64,000 nt of DNA from assembly GCA_030323885.1 (NCBI GenBank), contig CM059186.1:28257005-28321004 (forward strand), read 5' to 3'. Shown here piece after piece: positions 42,101 through 54,100 of this stretch. The notes beneath the pieces are model-generated. The model saw only the letters and a program-made list of their open reading frames with translations, was not told where the DNA came from and ran no database searches. The DNA is from Branchipolynoe longqiensis (lineage: Eukaryota; Annelida; Polychaeta; Phyllodocida; Polynoidae). The position numbers and the translations under genes are program-made. Each line of letters opens with the position of its first letter. Within the stretch, counting starts at the first letter, position 1.

Positions 42101-45100
42101 GGTTTCAACTAGCCTTGTTATGACTGTATTATCACCCATACCTAAAACTTTGTTTGAGCTTTATGTTCTAGCTACATCTATCAGAAGGGGATTCGAACCA
42201 CCCAACTGTTGTCATATACATCCCACATCTTTGGAATTTTGTTGCACGTTAATCAGTAGATATAAAAAAATCGCGGAAATCCGCGAAACCGCGGAGATCT
42301 TTCATCCCTGTATGTGACATTCAGGTATGACCAAGATTAATCAAACCAAGCCACCACATCCCACTACTAGTAAACATCTCATCAGAAAATAACTTGCTAT
42401 GTCATAACAGACTGAACTCAGAATCATCAAAACTAATGATACACAAAAGCTGCATAGTCCGATGAAAGCATACAATTTAAAAAACTAAAATACTTATTTA
42501 GATTTGATTCTACATATTCAACTTAGATACTGTTGGACTTATTAAGCATTTGTTGCTGCATAGAAGATCATAATAAATCAATATAATAGAACCTGTTACT
42601 ACTGAAGTCTACGGTGTCCAAGTATTGGCATGCTTGCTCAAATTAATTTGGCATGTTTGGACATCAAATATCTCCAAAGTTGGCCATTTAAAATATAAGT
42701 TACTTCAAACAAAGGAACGCAGATTATAACAATCAGCATAATGTATTTATCTCAGAAAATGACAGAAACTCAAAAGCATCGGATTATGCAACTTTAATGT
42801 AAAAATCAATGCTTGAAGGCCCAGTCAGACCTTACCGGATTGAGCAACGGACATAAACCGGATAAAGAATTATTAAGCATGTGTTACTGCATAGAAAGGG
42901 ATACTAACCCGATTTAATTGAGCCTGTCATTGCCGAGACCTATGGTGTTCTCTGTGGCGGAGTGGTTAGAGTGTCTGACTTTTTTCTAGGTCGGACTCCT
43001 AATCTGAAGGTTGGTGGTTCAATTCCCCGTGCCCCCCACCTCTGCCAATTTTGATTTCCACCGCCGCGTATAACTTACAGCATCATCAAGGACCAGTTGC
43101 TCTCATACCATGTCTATGTGGTGTGGGAGGTTAAAAATCCCTTGGGTCGGTAAAAGTGTAGGCTCGGGCTTTCTATCAACAAACTGTCTAACGGTGAAAA
43201 CAAGTCTATTCCGACTTATCCATGTATAAATCCTCAAGGAAAAAAAATGGTGTTAGGGTTTTGACAAGCATGCTAAAACTAATTTAACATGTTTGCATTT
43301 TTTAAAAACATCTTCAAAGTTAACCATTTTAAATCAAGAGTTAACTCAAACTAAAGTAAGGTAGATATATCTACCTACAAATTTAAAATTTAAATAATAG
43401 AAGCTCAAAACCATCTGACTATGCAACTTGAACAATTCTCAGCAAATAGAAATATAATTGTTTTAAAGATGCACAGTACGGTAAAAGCACAACATTTTCT
43501 AAACCAGACCATTTGCTGCTAGATATCCAACTTATGCTAGGTACACACCTACCGTTTATGACTCGCGCACTAAAACTCGCGACCCGACCCAACCCGCTTA
43601 AAACTGAAAACGGGCCAATTCATTTTTCAAATCGCGAATCGCAATCGTAAGGAAGCACTTTTAGCCCTAAAATTGAGTTTTAAGTCGCGAATCGCAATCG
43701 GTAGGTGTGCTAGGGGAATGCACACGTCAAGACTTTTGGGCAATTTTAGATCGAATACGGTAGGTGGGTGCGGAAAAATGGTAGGTGTGTACCTAGCATT
43801 AGATACTACCTGAATATCCGCCAACAACATGCAGACACACCGTCCTACCACTATCAAATAACAAATGTACAGTTATCAAGTTGAGACATTTCAGATTCAC
43901 AAACAAACACAAACCTAGAGCGGTTTATAAAAACGGGTACAAACTAATTCAACTATTAGCATTTCACTTTCTTACGACTGAGAAAGTTTGTCCTTTGGGA
44001 ACACACGTTTAGTAGATTAGCATAATTAAGAGCCTTCCAACACTTTCAACATTTTCACGGTTGTACAAAGCATACAATGGGGAAGGGGAATGGTCACTCA
44101 AGTACAACTTCTATCATTTATTAAAATGTTGACACGTTCATATTCTTGTATTTATGTTGGTGTAAAATGTTGATACATGTGATACTTTGGATGGGGAGGG
44201 GAAGGTCTGGAAAAGTAGTATGCTTTGTACGACCATGAAAATGTTGAAAACGTTGGATGGCTCCTTATTACTCTAGTTATATGGCCTCAGCCCATAGAGA
44301 TTATGTATGTACTGCTATATGCAGGGTCGCCCTACGGCAGCAAGCCGGGGAATCGGCGAATAGTGGCTGCCATGTTTGAACAATTTTTCAGGATGCAAAC
44401 TGTTTCTGCTTCATATGCCTGTCCTTGCGATGACAGGACACCTGCTATGTGAATTGTCAGGGCAACATTGCGATTCACAATGCATATCGATGCTTTGATT
44501 ACTGTCTTGTAATTGTCTATCTATATTGTTGTAGATTTGTTCACTGTGTAGTGGTAATTGTAATTATGGATGGAAGACCGGTGTTGCAGTTTGAGCGCCC
44601 TGCCAGTTTCAGCTGACTGCATACACTCAAACTCAAGGCATTGTAAATGGTCGTGAGCAATCTTCATACAGAAAATACAGAAGAAGTGAAATATCTCTAA
44701 AACCACACTACCTATTAGCAAATCGCTTAGTACACATATAGAAAACATCTTTACCAAAAAGATTATCTTAAATTTATAAAGTTAGGGTTCTTGATTTCTA
44801 TTTATTTTGAATAAAACTAACGTTTTGCACTGCGTGTACCATCAAACTCAAGGCATTGTCAATGGTCATGAGCAATCTTCATACAGAAAATACAGGAAAA
44901 GTGAAATATCTCTAAAAGCACATCACCTAGAAACAAATCACTTGGTACACATATAGAAAACATCTTTACCAAAAACATTATATTAAATTCATAAGGTTAC
45001 TGATGATGCTGTTAGATTTTGACCCATGCGCATGAAACTGACAGTCAGCTGAAACTGACAGGGCGCTCAAACTGCGACACTGGTGCATTAGCACTGACAA

Positions 45101-48100
45101 CATGTTATTCAGAGGAATAAAAACACTTGAACAAAAAAACAACAACATTGGTCTGGATACAGTTGTCCTTTGAATGCAGGTACTACTTCATACAGTTTGT
45201 TTGCTGTTTTACGTCCTAGCAACATCTAAGGTCATATCAGAACGGGTACCGACTTGTGACAGTGCACACTCATGGTGACTTTATAGTGCTGTCCCACTGG
45301 GAGACCAGGCCACCAGCACCATGACCTGATATCCCACTCAATCACATTATCCTGACACTGAGCACACCAGTCCTTGCCCTGTCCTAATAATGCTGAGTGC
45401 CTGGCTAGGAAGCGACAAGTATAAATTTTTAAGTCATTGGTTTGACTCGACCATGGTTCGAACCCACGTTCCCATGGGTTCGGATCCCCCGATCTCCCAA
45501 AACAGGAGGCAGATGCTCAACTCATTCGGCCATCCTGTCTGGTTTGATTGATTGATTGGTGGTTGCTTTACGCTGTGTCGGCATATTCACGGCGAGAAAT
45601 GTTTGTTTTTTGTTCAAACCATCGCTTTTACATGTAAAAGCAGACAATCAATTATGTGCCAATAGACACTCATTAAATTAAAAAGCTCACAATCATATAT
45701 TTGTGGCCAAGGGAAACAAATTCCCATAGAAAAAAGAAATGTTTTATTAATAATTGATACTGGTACTTCATACAGTAGTTGAATACAGGCACAACCTGTA
45801 TTCTCTACGCATTATGAGACACTTTAAAGAATAACTAAAAGATGATATCACACCAAACTTATCAAAACAATTCTACATCAATGTAATTAAAGCTGCATAA
45901 TCCTATGAAAGCATCAAATTTTCAAAACCAAAGCACTGACCTAGATTTGATTCTACATATGCAACTTAGATACCGGTGAACTTATTATGTATTTCTTGCT
46001 GTGTAGAAAGGGATACAAATCCAATTTAATAGAACCTATTACCGCTGAAGCCTATGTTAGCAGAATTTTGACGTGCTTAGCGGAAATTAATTTGGCATGT
46101 TTTCAGTTCAAATATCTTCCAAGTTAGCCATTTAAAATAAAGGTTACTTCAAAGTAAAGTGAAGTAGATTACAACGACCAACCGAATGCATTTATCTCAG
46201 AAAATGGCAAACATTCAAAAACTCAATAACATCAGACTAGGCAACTTAAAGGCACAAGATGGTTGCATCAGCTGACTGTCAGGACACACCATAACACATG
46301 ACTTATATACAATGCCTGCTTTGCACAGTGACATAATCCTCATACTCAGTGACATAATCCTCAAGTTGTTTCATTTCACACGCTTGTACCCGCAATGACA
46401 CCATATTTGGTGTGTTTTCATTATGGCATAGCTGATTCACTTCTGGATTTGTCTGTAGATAGCCACAGCAAAAATCAGGGATGAAAGTGGTCTTCGGCTA
46501 AAATCGTGGAAATCAAGCCGAGATTATTAGTATTACACCAATGGCAAATTTCCATGAAAACGCGGATCTTCTCCCATAGATTTAGTACTGTCAGGGAATC
46601 GCGGGAAAAATTCCGGAAGTCAGGTTTTAAATATCCTTGTTATGACTGTATTATCGCCCACACCTAACACTTTCTTGTTTGGGTTTTATGTTCTTACGTC
46701 TAAGGTCATATAAGGATGGGATTCAAACTAACCAATTGTCGTCATAATCTATACATCCTGATTCCTAGGGATTTTGTGAATGTTAATCAGTGAATATTAA
46801 AAAAATCGCAAAAATCCACAAAATCGCTAAGTTCTTTCATCCCTGAAAAATGGGAGGCTTCACAACCACAAGTTAGGCAACAGGTGATGCTCATACACAA
46901 TGCGAGTGTTTATGTACACAGTCCAACATAAACGGCTGTCACAGCATCGCAGCGCCATCTATCAGATTAGTTCCTGTGGTACCACAAGACCTCAGCAACT
47001 GCATGCGTCCTGGAGTATGGTGTCTTGTATAACATGCGGTGTTGAGACATGTTCAGCGCTTGAGAGATAGGTCACTGCCTTGGCGATAACTTCGAAAGAA
47101 CACGACCAAACATCTGCCGAACTATCACCAGCAATGCGGACTAAGTCAATCGCAAACGCAGATTAGCGGCTGATGAGGTCTCCAAGCTCGCTTAGCGGGT
47201 GTATCCTATGCAGCACATAATTAGTGACTCCCACCAACATTCGGCTCTCGTCGATGGGAGAGTGCCTGAGCGCCATCTTGGCGCTGGTCAGAACCGGATG
47301 TGCGCAGGCAGACTGTGCCGTGAAGTGGCGTTGCGGGAGAGCTTCGGCTGCTCGCCGTCAGGTGGCAGCAGCAGCTCCCAGGGGTCGAACTTGGTGTAGG
47401 AGTAGGAATTGCGGTAGCGGGGAAGGTCCCGGAAGGCATCCACAGCCTCCTCCACCTCCTCGGGGTCCCAGGACTCCGAGCCGGTCGTCCACAATGGAGA
47501 GTCGGTCGGCTCCGATCTAACATGTAGGGGAGTAGACAACTTAACTCTTACATCCCGAGCCCCACCGGAGTGTTGCACCAGCCACAGGCGGCTTTTCACG
47601 AAGCGCTGCAGTGGGTGGGTGAGGAAATACAGGACTGGAAGTTCCTCGAATGCATCTGAGCATGTAAGTGGAGTCCTTGTGAATTGTGTGCGGTCCATGA
47701 TCGAAAGCCAATATGATTGAGAGAGAAAATTGTCTGGGGTGAGTACAAACCATATTTAATAAACTAGGTTGGTGTAACTGAACACCATGTTGAGAACATG
47801 CGAGTCGCTCCTAGATGCAGTCGAGCAGCTCCCAGGCCTGTACTCCTCTTCCATACTTGCTCTGACACCAAAGAGTAGGGCGCGTAAACCTGCCAAGTGT
47901 CAAACTAGTGACAATTCATATGGCATGGACTTTCTTTCATCAGGTGAACCAGATAGTGGGGGAAAACCCATCCCCACACCACATGTGCTTTGTTTGTTTT
48001 TGCTTTGCTTGACCTTTTGTTTGTTATTTGGAGTTTTACGTCCCGGCAACATCTAAGGTCATATCAAGACAGATACAAACTTGTGACAGGGCACACTCAT

Positions 48101-51100
48101 GGTGACTTTTATAGTGCTGCCCCACTGGGAGCCTAGGCCACCAACACCATGACCCGGTATTCCACAGTCACATTATCCTGATAATGTGCTTGTTCTATCC
48201 TATTATGGCTAGGTAGCGACAAGTATCAATTTGATAAGTCATTGGTTTGACTCGACTGGGAATCAAACTCCCAATCTCCCACAACGGAAGCCTGTGCTGT
48301 ACCGATTCAGCCACCACGTCCAGTGTGTTGTTTGGCACATTCGTTGATTAAGCAGGGGAAATTTCAATCATGGGCGATTCGTCTTCCCCATTCCACAGCT
48401 CCTGGCCAGTTCCTAGTATCATCAAGTGCCAAGCTAGGTAGTGACAAGTATAAATTGTTACGTCATTGGTTTGACTCACGCCAGGGTTTGAATACCATGA
48501 CCTGCCACAGGGACAGCAGATGTTCGAGTTATTGGGCCATCCATAAAGGTCAATGGTTTTCACAATCCTAACAATCTCCTCTCCTTCACAAATCCTAGCA
48601 TAAAATAGCAAAGTCGCATAATCCGATGAAAACATATTTTCAAAGCTGAAGCATTTACCTAGATTTGACCGTAGATATATAACTTAGATACTGATGCATT
48701 CATTTCTTTGGGGTGATGTTTGTCCTTTAGGAACGTCAAACCCCACTAGCTTCAACAGGCAGTGAGATGAGCTAGTTAACCGAACAATGACATATTGCGA
48801 TTGGCTTCAACTGGTGCGCACACACAATTTATTGTCTACACTTGCACTCCAAATATCTCTACATCTGTGTCAGAGACTAGACTAGCTCTAACTGTGTCAG
48901 GGACTAGACTAGCTCTAACTGTGTCAGAGACTAGACTAGCTCTAACTGTGTCAGAGCCTAGACTAGCTCTAACTGTGTCAGAGACTAGACTAGCTCTAAC
49001 TGTGTCAGAGACTAGACTAGCTCTAACTGTGTCAGCGACTAGACTAGCTCTAACTGGGTCACATACTAGACTAGCTCTAACTGTGTCACAGACTAGACTA
49101 GCTCTAACTGTGTCAGAGACTAGACTAGCTCTAACTGTGTCAGAGACTAGACTAGCTCTAACTGTGTCAGAGACTAGACTAGCTCTGTGTCACAGACTAG
49201 ACTAGCTCTAACTGTGTCACAGACTAGACTAGCTCTAACTGTGTCAGAGACTAGACTAGCTCTAACTGTGTCAGACTAGACTAGCTCTAACTGTGTCACA
49301 GACTAGACTAGCCCTAACTGTGTCACAGACTAGACTAGCACTAACTGTGTCAGAGACTAGACTAGCTCTAACTGTGTCAGAGACTAGCACCGTCTGGTGC
49401 TGTATACACCTGTATAATACATACATACATATATGTATGTGATATATCAGCGTCCGAAATAACAGCTTGTCTGCTTGTCCCGGACAAGTGAAAATTCAGA
49501 CGAACAAGTGAAAATCACACCAGACTTGTCCGGTGGACAAGTGAATTTCTTTGCTTATTTCTATCACTGCATTTTTGTATATATATGGCATGATAATTGA
49601 TATGATCCACTTCTACATGTCGGAGGAAGCTCCTTGCTATATTTGTACTTTGATGTTGGGCCTGGGTTAGTTTTGTTCGCTGCCTGTGTTTAAGTATTGG
49701 CATCCTCACATTCTGGGCAGGGTTGGACAACACATGGTGGATACATAAAGCATGGCTGACATCACTAACTGATTATAATAATAGGAGAGAATGCTTTCCA
49801 AGGGGATCAGAATTAATGAGTACATTAACAAAAATTACAGGGGGTAAAAAATCAAAAGAAGTTTTATTATAACATTAATTTGAAAGAAAAGTGTATTTAA
49901 ACTGCTCAAGTTATGCATATACCTTAGATTGGTGAGATGAAACCACTGATACGATCAAAGATGATTTTGATTTGTGAGATGAAAGAAACCCCTTGGTACC
50001 ACCAACTCTATGTGTTCACATACCAGCCAAAGGAACGCCATCGGTTCTATATTAAGATCATGAGGAGTCATTGCGGTCCAAAGCATGATGTGACATTTTA
50101 GTGGCAAGAGAATCCTTTTTAATAACTAACAAAAAAAAGAGAGAGAAAAAATACATAAAACAAATAACTAACATTTTAAATTCAAAACCATTGATATCTA
50201 GCCTCAGGAAACAAACCAGATACATTGCAGACAACACTCTCTATTAGTACTCCAATTCTGCATCAACACTGCCTCTGTTCATACAATACATGCCCAATAC
50301 CGGGAGGGCTAGCCTCTGTGGGAGACCACGTGACCCCCCCCCCCCCCCCGCCTTCCCCTCCTCTCCCCATCCCTTCATCCGCCATGTTCATCCTCCCAGC
50401 ATCGCCATCAGTTTACCTTGGGATGTTGGGGAGTTCTGTTGCTGGACACAGGGAGACAGCTGCCGACAAACTGCCATCTAAAACACTGCACGCGCTAAAC
50501 CAGAGTGTGCCTAACCATCCTTAAATAAACTGAAAGGTAACTTAACCATGCCACAACAAGTTTCAAACTGGAGCAACACCCCCGCGCAAATCAACAAGGG
50601 GGGTGCGGGGGTGGAGGGTCAAAGAAAGAAGAAAATATGTCTAAAACTGTGCTTCTGTTACAAATATTGCTTGATGATCGAGTGCTACTAATCTTGCTAG
50701 ATTTTTATGTTTGTTTGTTGTTTTACGTCCTAGCAACATCTAAGGTCATATCAGGACCGGTACCGACTTGTGACAGTGTGCACTCATGGCGAGGTTATAG
50801 TGCTGCCCCACTGGGAGACCAGGCCGCCAGCACCATGGCCTGATATCCCACTCAGTCACATTATCCTGACACTGAGCCAACCAGTCCTTGCCCTATCTTA
50901 ATAATGTCGAGCACCTGGCTAGGAAGCGACAAGTATACATTTTAAAGTCATTGGTTTGACTTGACCAGGGTTCGAACCCACGATCCCATGGTCTACCAAC
51001 ACAGGAGACGGACGTTCTAACTCATTTGGCCATCCCGTCTGGTTAATCTTCCTAGAAGATCAAGTACTACAAATATTGCTATAACATCTAGTGCTACAAA

Positions 51101-54100
51101 TACCGCTATCAGACCTAGTGCTAGAAATGTTGCTAAAACATCAAATGCTACAAATTTTGTTATGATGCTACGAATCTTGCTAGAATATCTGGTGTTAACA
51201 AAATGGCTATAAATCTAGTGTCGCAAATGTGACCTAGTGCTACGATTCTTTTGCAAAAGGGTGTAGTGTTAGAAAGATTGGTGGAAGATGTAATGACACA
51301 AATGTTGCTGTGAGATCTGGTGCTACAAATTTTGATATAGGATTTGGTGCATGCAACAGCTACAATGCCTTGTTGAGGTGCTCTGGAACTACTTTGGTTG
51401 GTTGGTTGTTGGAGTTTTACGTCCTTGCAACATTTAATATCATATCAGGACGTAACTACTTTGGGGACACTTTTAGTGGTCTATCTGAGCTGGCTGTGGT
51501 ATAGTCTACGTATGCATGTCCTTAGATGAAGTGCGAACTACTGCAATTATTGTGCTGCTGTAATTATTGTGCTGCTGTAATTATTGTGCTGCTGTAATTA
51601 CTATGCTGCTGTAATTACTATGCTGCAATAATTACAATGATGCTGTAATTACTGTGCTGCTGTAACTATTGTAATGCTGTATTTATTGTGCTGCTGCAAT
51701 TATCGTGGTTACTGTAATTACTGTGCTGCTGTAATTATTGTGCTGCTGTAATTACTGTGCTGCTGTAATTGCTGTGCTGTTGTAAGTATTGTGCTGCTGT
51801 ATTATCGTGGTCACTGTAATTAGTATGCTGCTGTAATTAGTATGCTACTGTAATTACTGTGCTGCTGTAATTATTGTGCTGCTGTAATTACTGTGTTGCT
51901 GTAATTGTTGTGTTGCTGTAATTACTGTGCTGCTGTCATTACCGTGTTGCTGTAATTACTGTTCTGCTGTAATTACTGGGCTGCTGTATTTACTGTGTTG
52001 CTGTAATTATTGTGTTGTAATTACTATGCTGCTGTAATTACTAATCGCTGTAATTATTGTGCTGCTGTAATTACTGTGCTGCTGTAATTATTGTGCTGCT
52101 GTAATTACTGTGCTGCTGTAATTACTGTGTTCCTGTAATTATTGTGTTGCTGTAATTACTATGCTGCTGTAATTACTGTGCTGCTGTAATTTCTGTGCTG
52201 CTGTAATTACTATGCTGCTGTAATTATTGTGTTGGTGTAATTACTATGCTGCTGTAATTACTGTGCTGCTGTAATTTGCGCTGCTGTAATTATTGTGCTG
52301 CTGTAATTATTGTGCTGCTGTAATTACTGTGCTGCTGTAATTATTGTACTGCTGTAATTATTGTGCTGCTGTAATTACTGTGCTGCTGTAATTACTGTGT
52401 TCCTGTAATTATTGTGCTGCTGTAATTACTATGCTGCTGTAATTACTGTGCTGCTGTAATTTCTGTGGCATCTGCTGCTGTACTACATATTACTTCACAA
52501 TGGTCTCTGCTTGAAGCTACACGATATCAATCCTACCCGTAGCCTAAAAAGGAAACTGGAGGGGAAAACCCCAACACAAGAGGAGCTAAATACGCACACA
52601 AACATCCAAAAACACACCAAAGACAAACCCAAAATCAAACACACAAAAACCATCCCTTTCAGTGATTCTAAGTATGCTATATTTTCGTACAAAATAATGC
52701 ATGTTCTACCAGTTAAGCACTCCCAACGCAATCTCCTTGGCATTTTAACGATAAACTATTTGAACTCTTTACTGAACTTTTGAATTAACTTCTCCATGAA
52801 CTTTTCAACAAACTCTTAATTAACCTTTCTTCATGTCAACTGGAATTTTTGTTAAAATCTTTTTTCTTTTTTTTTTTAAAGTAATGACATTTTATTTTAA
52901 AGATATTTTTTTCCTAACTGATTTTTGTTGTTGAATGTATGTGTGCGGTTACTTTCATCTAAATTCTAAATAAGGCGATTCCTTCTCGCTAGCTCAAGAA
53001 CAGTGGTGTTATTTGGCGTGGAAGAAGGAGAGCAATACACAGGTGGAGTGGGCTAAGTGGGGTGGGTTTATTGATTGGTGGGTGGGTGGGTGGTAACAAA
53101 ACAACATAATGGCGACACTAGCAACACAACACACGATGAGTGCTGAGAGGTGCAGAAGGACACTACTCACCCATCCTCGACGATGCACTTCTCGTACAAG
53201 GGCCCGCCGTCGTTGGGGAAAAGCATCTCCTGATGCAGGATGATGTTCTTGACGAGCTCGTTGACGGCCGACTGGTACTGCACCTGGTCACGGTCCGGTG
53301 GGATCGGCAACAGCGTCGGGCCGAAGCAGATGGCCAGGTTGTACGGCTCCATCATGTTCTCGTCGGAGTACTCGGACAAGCTGTAGCGGCCAGAGAACGA
53401 TGCATGTTGCGTGGGGATTTTCTGATGTATAACTCGTTATGCAAATATTATTTTGAGTGGAGTCTACCAGTATTGTCTGCCTGTTGATTAGATACCAAGT
53501 GATAGTGATACCAAGCAGCTGCTGTAAGCACCATGAACACACACACGTGGGTCAGTCATCCTGTGAAACTGGGCACTAAAGTTTTACATGGAGACCAAAA
53601 GTGGGGAAATTTCCAAATAATAGCAGAAACCATTCCAACTCGTAGCAGAATATATATATATGCTTTGCTATGTACTAACGGGGTGGCTAACTAATATAAG
53701 ACGGCCGCTGATGATGATATACGTCTGTGTGTTATTATTATATTATTGTTTATTTGGAACAAGTGGGCCGACATGCTCGAGCCTATAGGAGGAGCAGTAC
53801 TTATGTTTGCAAACACTCGCTTTGTTAATTGCTCACACTACTGGGCTGGAGTGCCCGTAATGCCCTGTCACGAAGCATCGCACAAGCGCATGGCCAACGG
53901 CTAAAATCACTTTCAAACATCGAGATGCGTCAAACTTTTCGGTGAGGGGCAAAGTTGGACATATACATACCATATACACAACGTAATGAATGTATGCAGA
54001 ATGTATGTCCGACCTATTGCTAGCGCATGGCCATCGTATGTGTAGCATATACATACTGTATACACAATGTGCTGAATGTATGATGAACATATGCAGAATG

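Larger units (their letters stand above)
30356..53170 (-). other. srGAP intron, 22.8 kb
   Basis: Largest intron, GT/AG. It contains SINE families A to F, MITEs (35312, 35702, 37423, 42446, 42870, 43534, 44577, 45890, 46476), the GT-rich array (33460-34510), the 103-bp satellite (38985-41480), the 27-bp array (48868-49388), the 17-bp array (51535-52470) and the candidate nested exons at 50477-50417 and 47655-47288. Other stretches, such as 30400-31000, 49560-50200 and 52500-53170, hold nothing I can name. Confidence 0.75.

Noticed and set aside
47221..47523. Alternative frame over the 47.3-kb candidate exon (PRRWRRLWMPSGTF)
   Set aside because: Composition is typical of an out-of-frame shadow; the frame ending at 47288 is far more protein-like.
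48795..49205. 136-codon frame with nine-residue repeat SETRLALTV
   Set aside because: A 27-bp minisatellite keeps any stop-free frame open; no flanking coding sequence.
52511..52783. 90-codon plus-strand frame (SLKRKLEGKTPTQEELNTHT)
   Set aside because: Looks mildly protein-like, but has no splice partner, no recognised domain and A-rich low-complexity sequence.
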